Origin: Rhodobacterales bacterium
GTDB taxonomy: Bacteria; Pseudomonadota; Alphaproteobacteria; Rhizobiales; Stappiaceae
Assembly (NCBI GenBank): GCA_008107755.1
Contig: VIRH01000044.1
Location: 48,016-112,015 of the forward strand
Length of the DNA: 64,000 nt
Direction: 5' to 3'
The notes under the pieces were generated by a model. That model searched no databases. It was not told the DNA's origin and saw nothing but the letters and a program-made list of their open reading frames with translations. Below, in pieces: positions 44,713-53,841 of this stretch. Each line of letters opens with the position of its first letter. The stretch's first letter is position 1. The position numbers and the translations under genes were made by a program.

Positions 44713-46344
44713 ATGAACAATCGACTGGCGAGCCTTCTTGACCTGTCAAAGCGGGCCATCGTTCCGATCGTCGCAGCGGTTGCACTTCTGCTCGCTATTG
44801 TCATGGGATGGTTCTGGTTCGGACTGGCAATGGCATTGGTGGTTATTCTCGGACTGTTCGACGCGTTCCAGACCCGCTGGTCGATCACGCGAAACTATCC
44901 CGTGGCCGGCCGGATCAGGTGGCTTTTCCACGATCTTCGTCCCTATCTTCACAGCTACATCGTCGAGGATGATCTTGGCGGTACGCCCTATTCCCTGGCG
45001 GCACGGCGGCTTGTCCATGCGCGCGCCGACGGTATCACGGACACGCAGCCGTTCGGCACCGAACGCAACACCGACGAGGACACTTATCACTGGGTGGTAC
45101 ATTCCATCGCGCCCACCGAGAACCCGATCAGTTCGCCTCGGGTGGATGTCGGCTCCGACCAGTGCAGCAAGCCCTACTCGGCCTCGGTCCTGAACATCTC
45201 CGCCATGAGCTTTGGCGCGCTGTCCGCCAATGCCGTGCGCGCACTGAACCGCGGGGCCAGGCTGGGTGGATATTACCACGACACGGGCGAAGGCGGGCTT
45301 TCTCCCTATCACCTGGAAAACGGCGGCGACATCGTGTGGGAGCTCGGGTCCGGCTATTTCGGAGCGCGCGACAAGGATGGCAAATTCGATCCGGAGAAAT
45401 TTGCCGAAACCGCGCAGCGCGACGAGGTCAAGATGACCGAAATCAAGTTGAGCCAAGGCGCCAAGCCGGGTCACGGCGGCTTGTTGCCCGCCGCCAAGGT
45501 GACTGACGAAATTGCCAGGATCCGCCAGGTTCCGGCGCATCAGGATTGCCTGTCGCCGCGCGGTCATTCGGCCTTCTCCACGCCGATCGAGATGTTGGAG
45601 TTCGCCGCAAGGATGCGTGAGCTGTCGGGCGGCAAACCCGTCGGTCTCAAGCTGTGCATCGGGCAGCCGCATGAGCCCTTCGCCATCATGAAAGCGATCC
45701 TTGAGACGGGAATTCACCCCGATTTCATCGTTGTCGACGGCGGCGAGGGCGGCACCGGGGCCGCGCCTCTGGAACTGTCCGATTGGGTCGGCATGCCCCT
45801 GTCCGAAGGCCTGATCCTGATGCGCAACGCCCTTGTGGGCGCGGGCGTCAAATCGCAGATAAGGCTTGCGGCAAGTGGCAAGGTCTATTCCGGTATGGGG
45901 CTGGCGCGAAACATTGCGCAGGGAGCGGACTGGTGCAATGCGGCGCGGGCCTTCATGTTTTCGGTCGGCTGCATCCAGGCGCAGCGCTGCCATCTCGGCA
46001 CCTGCCCAACCGGTGTGACCGCGCAGGACCCAAGCCGTCAAAGGGGCCTCGTGCCCGAAGTCCAGGGAGAGCGCTCGGCCCGGTTCCACGACAAGACCGT
46101 CAATGCCTTGATGGAGATTGTCGCCTCGGCCGGACTGGAGCACCCGAGCGAGCTCGAGCCGCACCATCTGATGCATCGCATCGGTCCCGAAAAGGGGGTT
46201 CCGATGGATCGGGTTCATTCCTTCCTCACGGAAGGGGCCCTTCTGGATGCCCCGGAAGACACCATCTACGCCGATTTCTGGCGCGCTGCGCAGGCGACCA
46301 GTTTCCGCCCCGCAATCGATCTGGCACGGGTGCGCGCGAACTAG
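44713..46344 (+). CDS. Membrane-anchored FMN glutamate-synthase-like protein
   Basis: 543 residues. Two hydrophobic segments at about residues 14-55 are followed by the FMN-binding central domain of glutamate synthase: AMSFGALSANAVRALNRGA, DTGEGGLSPYH, LSQGAKPGHGGLLPAAKV, VVDGGEGGTGAAPLELSD and the cysteine cluster C-x5-C-x4-C in CIQAQRCHLGTCPTGV (about 420-435), which holds a [3Fe-4S] centre in true GltB. Glutaminase and FAD domains are absent. These truncated GltB homologues are common but their reaction is unknown in most cases. ATG 44713 follows AAGAAGGAAG. Confidence 0.87.
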   Translation: MNNRLASLLDLSKRAIVPIVAAVALLLAIVMGWFWFGLAMALVVILGLFDAFQTRWSITRNYPVAGRIRWLFHDLRPYLHSYIVEDDLGGTPYSLAARRLVHARADGITDTQPFGTERNTDEDTYHWVVHSIAPTENPISSPRVDVGSDQCSKPYSASVLNISAMSFGALSANAVRALNRGARLGGYYHDTGEGGLSPYHLENGGDIVWELGSGYFGARDKDGKFDPEKFAETAQRDEVKMTEIKLSQGAKPGHGGLLPAAKVTDEIARIRQVPAHQDCLSPRGHSAFSTPIEMLEFAARMRELSGGKPVGLKLCIGQPHEPFAIMKAILETGIHPDFIVVDGGEGGTGAAPLELSDWVGMPLSEGLILMRNALVGAGVKSQIRLAASGKVYSGMGLARNIAQGADWCNAARAFMFSVGCIQAQRCHLGTCPTGVTAQDPSRQRGLVPEVQGERSARFHDKTVNALMEIVASAGLEHPSELEPHHLMHRIGPEKGVPMDRVHSFLTEGALLDAPEDTIYADFWRAAQATSFRPAIDLARVRAN

Positions 46345-46372
46345 ACCAGCTTATCAAAATAGGAAATACGAA

Positions 46373-46498
46373 ATGACCAGGGTTGCCGACAGTGTCGTTG
46401 CCGTCCTTATGGAGGCTGGTGCAACGCGCTGCTGGGTGATCATGGGCGACACGATCAATCACTTCACCGATGCCGTGCGCTTGTCGGACCTGCGATAG
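46373..46498 (+). pseudogene. Remnant of a PoxB-type TPP enzyme gene
   Basis: Forty-one codons with AGGAA in front of the ATG, reading MTRVADSVVAVLMEAGATR and then CWVIMGDTINHFTDAVRLSDLR before a stop. Positions align with the PoxB N-terminus at 40729 (AKLLVETLASAGVTRIWGV, TGDSLNAIDGALR). Downstream of the stop no further TPP-enzyme sequence appears in any frame, and dedA starts 48 bases later. So a gene of about 1.7 kb lost all but its first 40 codons. The ribosome site is preserved, so a short peptide may still be made. Confidence 0.75.
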
Positions 46499-46546
46499 AG
46501 CGGGAAGAAAGCGGCCCGTGCAGCCAGATGCAAGACGAGAGAAGCG

Positions 46547-47143
46547 ATGAAGGTCTCGATGATTGCCGGCTGGGGGCTGCTGGGTGGGAGCATTCCGGCT
46601 GCGGTCTTTGTAACGGTTCTTCTGGAAGCGTTCGGAGTGCCACTGCCCGGCGAAAGTGCGCTGATCGCCGCCTCTGCCGCCGCAGGGGCGGGCGAGACAC
46701 GTCTGCCGTTGGTATTCCTGGCGGCCTGGGCGGGGGCCGTCATCGGTGACAGCATCGGTTACGTCATCGGGCGTCGATACGGCCAGTCACTGGTGGCGCG
46801 CTATGGCGACCGCCTTGGCCTGACACAGGCGCGCTACGAGCGCGTCGAGGCCGCGGCGCGAAAATACGGCGCGGTTATGGTCATGTTCGCGCGGTTCTTC
46901 GTCGTGCTGCGCCAGTTCAACGGACTGGTTGCGGGATCGACGGGGATGCCCTGGCTTCGGTTCCTGATTGCCAACATCGTCGGCGCGGCGGCCTGGGCAG
47001 GGCTTTGGACCACGCTCGGCGACAGGGCCGCGCGTTGGCTGACGCACCATCCGAACGCGATGCATGCGGTTCCGCTTGTCGCAATCGTTGCGGTGGTGAT
47101 TTTCGTCGTCATTTGTCTGTTTCGAACACGGCACACGCGCTGA
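46547..47143 (+). CDS. DedA-family membrane protein
   Basis: 198 residues with the DedA signature: ESALIAASAAAGAG near the N-terminus, GAVIGDSIGYVIGRRYGQ, and the FARFFVVLRQFNGLVAGSTGMPWLRFL stretch carrying the conserved Arg. DedA proteins are membrane lipid or undecaprenyl-phosphate scramblases/flippases needed for envelope stress and pH tolerance. It lies in the space left by the truncated TPP-enzyme gene. Confidence 0.9.
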   Translation: MKVSMIAGWGLLGGSIPAAVFVTVLLEAFGVPLPGESALIAASAAAGAGETRLPLVFLAAWAGAVIGDSIGYVIGRRYGQSLVARYGDRLGLTQARYERVEAAARKYGAVMVMFARFFVVLRQFNGLVAGSTGMPWLRFLIANIVGAAAWAGLWTTLGDRAARWLTHHPNAMHAVPLVAIVAVVIFVVICLFRTRHTR

Positions 47144-47406
47144 CGGCTGCGCTGGAGGATAAGGCAAAGAGTTCACACAGGATGTCCGCTTTCGGTTTGC
47201 GTGAATTCCTATCGTTCAAACATCTTCGCGGCTCCGCCCTCTGAACAGCGGCCCCTTGGAGCGGTAAGCCTTGCCGGCAGGCGGTGTAGCGAATTTACCA
47301 TATGACCAGATGTTAACTTGATCGAGATCTGAATGACGCGGGTGGTGTCTCTGCGTTACCTTCAAGACTTCGATTTGTTCTCGCCGCACACAGGAGACGC
47401 TGTCCA

Positions 47407-47664
47407 ATGCGTCCTGATCCGTCACCTCAGACATTCGAGGACCGCGAAAAGGTCGACGGCAGTTTTCAAGGCGTCCTGCGTTTCTGCTGTGCGACCGCAT
47501 GCCCTCCTTTTTGGCGGAACGGTGACAAATACCGGGGGCCGGCCGCGTTGTTGCGGGCCCATCGCCGCCATACGATCACGAACTGCACCTCGGCCCGCCC
47601 CAAGGGGCTGAACCCGGCCAAGGCGATCGCAGAAATCAAACGCAAGCTTGCCCAATGCCGCTGA
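47407..47664 (+). CDS. Possible small protein upstream of malic enzyme 2
   Basis: 85 residues, starting at ATG 47407 with AGGAG eight to ten bases upstream, ending eight bases before the malic enzyme start. Basic, rich in Arg and Cys, ending in an amphipathic helix-like [17 protein letters not shown] do not recognise it. Spacing favours a real gene; composition does not. Alternatively this 260-base stretch is just the malic enzyme leader. Confidence 0.3.
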   Translation: MRPDPSPQTFEDREKVDGSFQGVLRFCCATACPPFWRNGDKYRGPAALLRAHRRHTITNCTSARPKGLNPAKAIAEIKRKLAQCR

Positions 47665-47671
47665 GGACACC

Positions 47672-49363
47672 ATGACCAATAAAGCCACTTCTGCGCAACA
47701 CGTGACAAAACGCGGCATCGATCTGCTGGATGATCCGCTGCTGAACAAGGGCGCCGCCTTTCCCGAGTCTGAACGCGATGCGTTCGGTGTGCGCGGGTTG
47801 GTGCCGCCACATGTAGAGACGCTGGAAGACCAATGCGCCCGCGCGAAATCCGCTCTCGACGAGGTGGACGCGCCGATCCAGAAATATCTGCGGCTGCGCC
47901 AGATGCAGGACGACAACGAGGTTCTGTTCTACAAACTCATCTCCGAACATCTCACCGAAATACTGCCATTGATCTACACCCCGACCGTGGGCGAGGGCTG
48001 CGAGGAATTCTCGCGCCACTGGGAGCATCCGCGCGGTTTGTTCCTCTCGCCACCCGATCAGAGCAAGCTTGATGATATCTTTGCCGATCCGCGGTTCGAC
48101 GAAGTGGAAGTGATCGTGGTGTCGGATGGCGAGCGGATACTCGGTCTTGGGGATCAGGGCGCCAACGGGATGGGAATCCCGATTGGAAAGCTGTCGCTTT
48201 ATACTGCCTGCGGCGGGATCGAACCCAGCAGGACGCTGCCGATCCTGCTCGATACCGGCACTGACAATGAAGAGAGGCGCAACGATCCACGCTACATCGG
48301 CTGGCGTCACGAGCGGGTCCGCGGCAAGGAGTATGATGAGTTCGTCGAGGCATTCGTCTGTGCCGTCAAGAAGCGCTGGCCCCATGTCCTGCTGCAATGG
48401 GAAGACTTCGCTCGGGCCAATGCGCTGCGCCTGCTGGAACGCTACAAAGACCGGCTGTGCACCTTCAACGACGATGTCCAGGGCACAGCGGCCGTCGCGG
48501 CGGGCACATTGCTGGCGGCAAGCAAGGCAAAGGGCGAAGGACTGAGCGATCAGGTTGTGGTGATCTTTGGCGCGGGATCTGCCGGATGCGGGATCGGACG
48601 TCTGATCCTGCGGCTGATGCAGGACGAGGGGCTGAGCGAGGCCGAGGCACGCGCGAGATTCTATGCGATGGACGCCAACGGGCTGGTTCTGGACGACGCC
48701 GATCTGCAAGGTTTCCAGAAACCGTTTGCGCGCTCGCGTGACGATATCTCGGATTGGGGGTGTGCTGACAAGGACCGGATTGATCTGATCGACGTGCTCC
48801 GCAATATCAAGGCCACCGTCTTGCTGGGCACTTCGGGGCAGGCTGGCGCATTCGATAAAAGTTGCGTCACCGAAATGGCCGCGAAGGTCGAGCGTCCGAT
48901 CATCCTGCCGCTGTCCAACCCGGTCTCGAAATCCGAGGCCAGGCCGCAGGACATCGTGGATTGGACGGATGGCAAGGCGATGATCGGCACGGGCAGCCCG
49001 TTTGATCCGGTCAAGGTCGGGGGCAAGACTTACACGGTCGATCAGACCAATAACGCCTATGTTTTTCCGGGCGTAGGGCTTGGGGTGCTGGCGGCGCGCG
49101 CTTCCCGCGTGAGTGAGCAGATGTTTGTCGCTGCCGCCAAGGCACTTGCGCAAACCGCGCAGACCAGCACCGAGGGGCCGGGACACATGCTGCAACCCAC
49201 CTCGGAATTGCGGCGCGTTGCCGTCGAAATCGCCAAAGCGGTTGCGCGCTCTGCTGTGGCCGAGGGGCTGGCGGTGGCACAGGCGGTTGGCGGGGCCGCG
49301 CTTGAGGATGAGGTAGAGGCCCGGATGTGGCACCCGGTCTATCGCGAATTCAAGACGGAGTAG
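47672..49363 (+). CDS. NAD-type malic enzyme, second copy
   Basis: 563 residues of the same family as 35801-37447 but clearly different in sequence. Substrate loop TPTVGEGCEEFSRHWEHPRGLFLS, metal site CTFNDDVQGTAAVAAG, nucleotide motif VVIFGAGSAGCGIGRLI and LPLSNPVSKSEARPQDI are all intact. GAGGA precedes ATG 47672; TTG 47648 is less likely. The type II NADH dehydrogenase gene follows after 7 bases, so NADH made here can be reoxidised by its own operon partner. Confidence 0.92.
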   Translation: MTNKATSAQHVTKRGIDLLDDPLLNKGAAFPESERDAFGVRGLVPPHVETLEDQCARAKSALDEVDAPIQKYLRLRQMQDDNEVLFYKLISEHLTEILPLIYTPTVGEGCEEFSRHWEHPRGLFLSPPDQSKLDDIFADPRFDEVEVIVVSDGERILGLGDQGANGMGIPIGKLSLYTACGGIEPSRTLPILLDTGTDNEERRNDPRYIGWRHERVRGKEYDEFVEAFVCAVKKRWPHVLLQWEDFARANALRLLERYKDRLCTFNDDVQGTAAVAAGTLLAASKAKGEGLSDQVVVIFGAGSAGCGIGRLILRLMQDEGLSEAEARARFYAMDANGLVLDDADLQGFQKPFARSRDDISDWGCADKDRIDLIDVLRNIKATVLLGTSGQAGAFDKSCVTEMAAKVERPIILPLSNPVSKSEARPQDIVDWTDGKAMIGTGSPFDPVKVGGKTYTVDQTNNAYVFPGVGLGVLAARASRVSEQMFVAAAKALAQTAQTSTEGPGHMLQPTSELRRVAVEIAKAVARSAVAEGLAVAQAVGGAALEDEVEARMWHPVYREFKTE

Positions 49364-49370
49364 CAGGGGG

Positions 49371-50687
49371 ATGGCTTCCTCACCGCCGCGAATTCAAGAA
49401 AGGACTGGACTGCAGGCGATGCAAACATTTCCCATTGTAATTGTCGGTGGTGGGGCAGGCGGGCTGGAGCTGGCAGTGGGACTTGCCAGAAACGGTCATT
49501 CGGACCTGCTTTTGATCGACAGGACCCCGACCCATATCTGGAAACCGCGCCTGCATGAGGTGGCAGCCGGTAGCGGGCCAGGCGAGATCGACGAGATCGC
49601 CTATGCGAGTTTGGCGGAAAAATGGGGCTTTGCGTTTCAACAAGGCAGTCTGGCCGATGTTTCGGCCGAGGATCGCACGATAACGCTGGCGGAGATGACG
49701 CAGGATACGCAAAGCCATGTCGTCCCGCCGCGCCGGATCGGCTATCAGGCACTGGTGCTTGCGATTGGCGGTGGCACGCCGGATTTCGGTGTCGAGGGCG
49801 TGCGCGAACACGCTGCGATGCTGGATGATGTCGAAGGCGCCAAGGCGTTGTTTTCCCGGCTGTCGCACCGCCTGCCGGCGCATCACGCCAACAACACTGA
49901 CCGCCCGTTTCAGATTGTTGTTGCAGGATCGGGCGCCACCGGTGTCGAGCTTGCTGCCCATCTCAAGACTGATCTTCGCTGTGCTGCGCTGGCGCCGCAT
50001 TCGGATTTGCCACCCGTCGATGTGACCATTCTCGAAGGAGCCGATCAGATACTTGGCGGTGTTGATGACGAGGTGCGCTCTGTCGTGAAAGACCAGCTTG
50101 AGACAACCGGTGTGCGCGTCGAGACAGGTCAGCAGATCTGCAAGGTCATGGCGAACGTGGTTGAGACCAGATCGGGTCAGACGTTCAAGGCCGATGTGAC
50201 CATCTGGGCCACGGGCACTTCTGGCCCTGCGATTGCCGGTGACATCGCTGCGCTTGAGACCAACAGGAAAGGCCAGTGGCGTGTCAGGCCGTCCCTGCAG
50301 ACCACACGATCGGATGCGATCTTTGCGCTTGGCGATTGCTGCTCGAATACGGACGCCACGGCTCCCACAACCGCGCAAGCTGCCAGCGAGCAGGCCGAAC
50401 ATCTCATCGATGCGCTGCCGCGCTGGCTTGAAAATGAACCGATTGACGCGTTCGAGTTCCGCAACAAAGGTACCTTGCTGTCCCTGGGCGACGCCGGAAC
50501 GGTCGGCACTGTGAAATCATGGTTTCACACCGATATCTCCATCAACGGCCGCCTGGCTCACGCCGCCTATCGGGGTCTGTATCATCAGCACCAGTTCCGG
50601 ATATTGGGGCCGCTGAAAGGCTCCGAACAATTTGCGGCAGACCTGTTCGAGCGCGCCGCAGGTCCTCGGCTGAAGGTATACGGATAA
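49371..50687 (+). CDS. ndh: Type II NADH:quinone dehydrogenase
   Basis: 438 residues (422 if started at ATG 49419): FAD motif IVIVGGGAGGLELAVGLA, second dinucleotide motif QIVVAGSGATGVELAAHL for NADH, FALGDCCSN FAD-ribityl motif and the C-terminal amphipathic segment with YRGLYHQHQF expected of membrane-associated NDH-2. It moves electrons from NADH to quinone without pumping protons. Start is uncertain: AGGGGG touches the first ATG, and the second has only a distant AAGGA. In one operon with malic enzyme 2. Confidence 0.88.
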   Translation: MASSPPRIQERTGLQAMQTFPIVIVGGGAGGLELAVGLARNGHSDLLLIDRTPTHIWKPRLHEVAAGSGPGEIDEIAYASLAEKWGFAFQQGSLADVSAEDRTITLAEMTQDTQSHVVPPRRIGYQALVLAIGGGTPDFGVEGVREHAAMLDDVEGAKALFSRLSHRLPAHHANNTDRPFQIVVAGSGATGVELAAHLKTDLRCAALAPHSDLPPVDVTILEGADQILGGVDDEVRSVVKDQLETTGVRVETGQQICKVMANVVETRSGQTFKADVTIWATGTSGPAIAGDIAALETNRKGQWRVRPSLQTTRSDAIFALGDCCSNTDATAPTTAQAASEQAEHLIDALPRWLENEPIDAFEFRNKGTLLSLGDAGTVGTVKSWFHTDISINGRLAHAAYRGLYHQHQFRILGPLKGSEQFAADLFERAAGPRLKVYG

Positions 50688-50890
50688 GCCGGTTTCAGAA
50701 CGTCAACGGACGTCGCCTTCCGAAATCAATGAAGAAAGTGGCCAAGAACGGCGCGACGTGGGCCTCCGACAAGCCCCCCCCCATGAGACGGCAGACATTC
50801 TCTGGTCTCGAAATGCTTTCCACCCAAGAAGCGGTCCTGAGTGCCGGGCATACGCCGGCATTGCTCTCCAGTCCGGGGGACGTATGTTGA

Positions 50891-51589
50891 TCAGGACCCG
50901 GCTTCGGTCTGATGCCGTCTGAGGAAGTTTTGCACCATCAGACGTGCCATTTGATGCTGTCCGGCGCGCCAATCGGGCGTGTCGAGGTTTTGCTGGAAGA
51001 TGACAGACAGGGTATGCACATTGGACAGATGGAACTGGTTGAGCGCCACCATGGTCACATAGACATAAAGAGGATCGAGGCCCGCCCGGACTGTCCCATC
51101 ACTCTCGCCGCGTTCGAGCAGCCGCGATATCGCCTGCAACACGGGTGACGCCATCCCCGCGACGCGCTTGGATGTCTTGAGGGTCTTGGCTTTCAGGATG
51201 TTTTCGCCGGACAACAGCCGCACCAGCTCTCGATCCTTGGCGAAGTGCGAATTCATGAAGTCGAAAAGCTGCATCAGGCCCTCGACCGGGTCGAGATGCT
51301 CGACATCGATCTTGAGTTCCTGGCGTCTGAGGTCGCCCAGAGCCTCTTCTAGAACAGCGAGATAGAGCCCGGACTTGCCTCCGAAATAATGCGATATCAT
51401 TCGCGGGTTGGACTTGGCACGTGCGCAAATGCGTTCGGTCCTTGCCCCTGCAAATCCGTTCTGCGCGAATTCGGCCCGACCAGCCTTGATCAGTTTTTCG
51501 CGGCTGTCTGCAGCGTTGCGGGTGCGTTTTCGCGGTGCCTCCCGGTCGGCTGTCGTGCTTACGGTCACTGTTGATCCTTCTTCATTCAT
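50891..51589 (-). CDS. TetR-family regulator, RutR-like
   Basis: 232 residues: disordered basic N-terminus, TetR helix-turn-helix (REKLIKAGRAEFAQNGFAGARTERICARAKSNPRMISHYFGGKSGLYLAVLEEALG) and a C-terminal domain like that of RutR/YcdC (LVRLLSGENILKAKTLK, YVYVTMVALNQFHLSN). RutR senses uracil and thymine. It is the last gene of a leftward operon with a RutB-like hydrolase and an amidase, each overlapping the next by four bases, so it likely controls its own operon and the divergent BMP transporter through the palindrome at 53656. Confidence 0.87.
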   Translation of the reverse strand: MNEEGSTVTVSTTADREAPRKRTRNAADSREKLIKAGRAEFAQNGFAGARTERICARAKSNPRMISHYFGGKSGLYLAVLEEALGDLRRQELKIDVEHLDPVEGLMQLFDFMNSHFAKDRELVRLLSGENILKAKTLKTSKRVAGMASPVLQAISRLLERGESDGTVRAGLDPLYVYVTMVALNQFHLSNVHTLSVIFQQNLDTPDWRAGQHQMARLMVQNFLRRHQTEAGS

Positions 51590-52764
51590 GCGGGCAACCG
51601 GGATGCGCAGGAGAGAAGCGCGAGATCCGAACCCGGAGCGCCGATGAGCGACGGCGCGATGTCTGTTTTATCAGCTGCCATTGGCAACTGTAGTTGGGGC
51701 ATGCCGCAGTGTCCGGCAATGGCATTGAGGCCCAGGGCGATGCGATAGAACTTCGCAAGCGAGGACGGCACCACCTTGCGGGGCAAACGGCGCTGCGGTG
51801 ACACGGGAAGAATGAGCGCCGTCGTGGGCGGGCAAAGTTCCGCCATCCGCTCTCGCAGCCGATCCCGCACCTGCAGCGCAGAGGCGACCGCAGCGTCGTC
51901 AATTGATAGCGCGCCAGAAAATCTCTCGGCGATGGATGCGCCGAAGCGTGGTCTGAGGCGGGTGATGATATTTCCGAGAGCCGACTTGATGCCGGCAGCC
52001 TGCAGGCTCTGATAGGCGCTTGAAATGTCCTCAAGTGACACGTGGTCAAAGATCTGCACCGGCGCATCCGCTGTGAACCGCGATGCCGCATGCATCATGT
52101 CGGAGGCGACGTCATCGTCCACACTGTCGAGGCTGTCGGAGACAAGCCGGATGGAGCTGATTGGCGGCGGCGCCCTGGTTGGCAGAAGCACCTCGCCTAC
52201 GGCTTTGAGAGTGTCCATCTCCGGCGCGAACCAGCCCACCGTATCGTATTCGGGCGCAAAAGGGGTCACCCCGTCCATGGCAATACTTCCGGAACTCGGG
52301 CGAAACCCGGCAAGACCGCAAAAGGCTGCCGGGACGCGCACCGAACCACCCGTGTCGGTTCCCAGTGCAAAATCGCAAAGCCCCGCTGCAACGGCGACGG
52401 CCGACCCGCTTGAGGAGCCACCGGAAAGCGCGTCGGGGTAGCGCGGGTTGACCGGTGTGCCGTAATGGTCGTTGCGTCCCTCAAGACTGAAGGCCAGTTC
52501 GTCGGTAAGCGTCTTGCCGATCAGTGTCGCACCGGCATGCAGCAGCCGGGATACAACCTCAGCGTGGCGGGGCGCTGGTGCGGCTGCAGCAAGCCAGTCC
52601 GGATTTCCCGATCCGGTTTTATGGCCGGCGATGTCGATCAGATCCTTTGCGGCAAACCGTTTGTTCGCAAGCGGTCCTCCGTTGGCCCCTTCAACCAGAA
52701 ACCGACCGCCTGGAACAAAGGCGCCATGATCAGATCCGGAGTCGTCTGTGGCCAGAGGGCTCAT
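51586..52764 (-). CDS. Amidase of the AMI1-like amidase-signature family
   Basis: 392 residues with the amidase-signature core: catalytic Lys in RFAAKDLIDIAGHKTGSGNP, the cis-Ser and nucleophile Ser in DALSGGSSSGSAVAVAAG and LGTDTGGSVRVPAAFCGL. The closest pattern I know is plant AMI1 (indole-3-acetamide hydrolase); it lacks the C-terminal domain of allophanate hydrolase AtzF. ATG 52764 overlaps the hydrolase stop by four bases; the frame extends to 53016 without reason. Likely hydrolyses an amide or ureido product of the preceding enzyme. Confidence 0.85.
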   Translation of the reverse strand: MSPLATDDSGSDHGAFVPGGRFLVEGANGGPLANKRFAAKDLIDIAGHKTGSGNPDWLAAAAPAPRHAEVVSRLLHAGATLIGKTLTDELAFSLEGRNDHYGTPVNPRYPDALSGGSSSGSAVAVAAGLCDFALGTDTGGSVRVPAAFCGLAGFRPSSGSIAMDGVTPFAPEYDTVGWFAPEMDTLKAVGEVLLPTRAPPPISSIRLVSDSLDSVDDDVASDMMHAASRFTADAPVQIFDHVSLEDISSAYQSLQAAGIKSALGNIITRLRPRFGASIAERFSGALSIDDAAVASALQVRDRLRERMAELCPPTTALILPVSPQRRLPRKVVPSSLAKFYRIALGLNAIAGHCGMPQLQLPMAADKTDIAPSLIGAPGSDLALLSCASRLPA

Positions 52765-53552
52765 TTTGGCAGCGCTGCGATCACGTCCTGAGAGGAACAG
52801 ACAAAGCCGAAGCATTTTTTCACGTTCCAGATGGTCGCCTCGGTGCAGAAGTCGGGCGAGGAGGTGGCGCAACAATCCTCCACCATAAGACAACCATAGC
52901 CGAGAAAATTGGCATCGGTCAGGGAGTGAAGCACACACTGATCGGTGTTGACGCCGGCAAAGAGGATGGACCGGACGCCCAGGTTCTTGAGGATGGAATC
53001 GAGCGGTGTGTCCCAAAACCCGGAGATGCGGTGCTTGTCCACCATGATGTCCTCGGGGTGAGGCGCGAGTTCGTCGACCACGGCCGCTGCCCAGGAATCT
53101 TTTTGCAGGACGGGAGCGCCATTGGCCGGCAAGGGATCGCCAAGTCCGATTCCTTCGCCGGAGTTCTTGTAAAGATGGATTTGATTGGGCGGCATGTTCA
53201 TCAGGTCCGGGCGGTTGCCCCAGTTGACCCAGATGACCGGGACATCGTTGTCACGCAGTTTCGGAAGCAGGGCCTGAAGAGGCGCGATGGGCGCGCGATC
53301 ATGGGTGTAATCGCCGCCAATGACATCGACCCAACCATCTTTGGTGCAAAAGTCGTTTTGCATATCGATGATGACGATCGCCGTGCGCGCGAGATCCAAT
53401 GTCACGGATTGAGGTTGAGCCGGGATCGTGGTGACCACGGATTGCACCTCGGGCAACGTCATATCGACATTGTCCTTGGTTGCCCACCACCGTGTGGTCT
53501 TGCCGACGCCGAGAGGCCCGCCAGGCCGATGTTCGTTCTGCATGTCGCTCAT
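52761..53552 (-). CDS. Cysteine hydrolase, RutB-like (isochorismatase fold)
   Basis: 263 residues. Catalytic triad of the cysteine-hydrolase branch: Asp in VIIDMQNDF, Lys in VDKHRISGFW, Cys in VNTDQCVLHSL. TPLDSILKNLGVRSILFAG matches the TPLDSILRSRGIRHLVF pattern of RutB, the ureidoacrylate amidohydrolase of uracil degradation; biuret amidohydrolase is a relative. The rest of the rut set (RutA, C-G) is absent. The N-terminus has a 40-residue extension. First gene of an operon with the amidase and the RutR-like regulator; diverges from the nucleoside-type ABC importer. Confidence 0.85.
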   Translation of the reverse strand: MSDMQNEHRPGGPLGVGKTTRWWATKDNVDMTLPEVQSVVTTIPAQPQSVTLDLARTAIVIIDMQNDFCTKDGWVDVIGGDYTHDRAPIAPLQALLPKLRDNDVPVIWVNWGNRPDLMNMPPNQIHLYKNSGEGIGLGDPLPANGAPVLQKDSWAAAVVDELAPHPEDIMVDKHRISGFWDTPLDSILKNLGVRSILFAGVNTDQCVLHSLTDANFLGYGCLMVEDCCATSSPDFCTEATIWNVKKCFGFVCSSQDVIAALPK

Positions 53553-53655
53553 TTCCAGTCTTCGCCAATACGGTTGCCTTCAGATGCAAACTTCATAGCA
53601 ACCAGCGTGCCAACACCTTGGAGCCGGATTTCATTCACCTTTTCACCAGGCACTT

Positions 53656-53669
53656 TCGGCACGTGCCGA
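53656..53669. promoter_or_regulatory. Perfect 14-bp palindrome in the divergent promoter region
   Basis: TCGGCACGTGCCGA, located in the 290-base space between the RutB-like operon and the BMP transporter operon. A TetR-type dimer site is the simplest reading; it does not resemble the TTGACCA/TGGTCAA site of E. coli RutR. Confidence 0.5.
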
Positions 53670-53841
53670 CAGATTGCGCAAAGGCGCGAACTGGCTGGTG
53701 GATAATTAATCAGTTACTTACTTATCATGAGAGTGCATACAAAGAAACGTCAATCAAATCAACGGAAGCCAGCGCTGGCATGGGAATTGCTGTTGATCGT
53801 TCGGGGCGCATGCTTCACGAAAAACACGAAAGGGGACGTCA

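Noticed and set aside
51586..52764. Allophanate hydrolase AtzF or 1-carboxybiuret hydrolase AtzE
   Set aside because: Too short for AtzF, lacks its C-terminal domain, and the motif spacing follows AMI1-type amidases more closely.
44610..53726. Thirteen-base word GATAAGTAAGTAA at 44610-44622 and, inverted, at 53714-53726
   Set aside because: Low complexity and short; a match of this length between two places in 64 kb on either strand is expected by chance.
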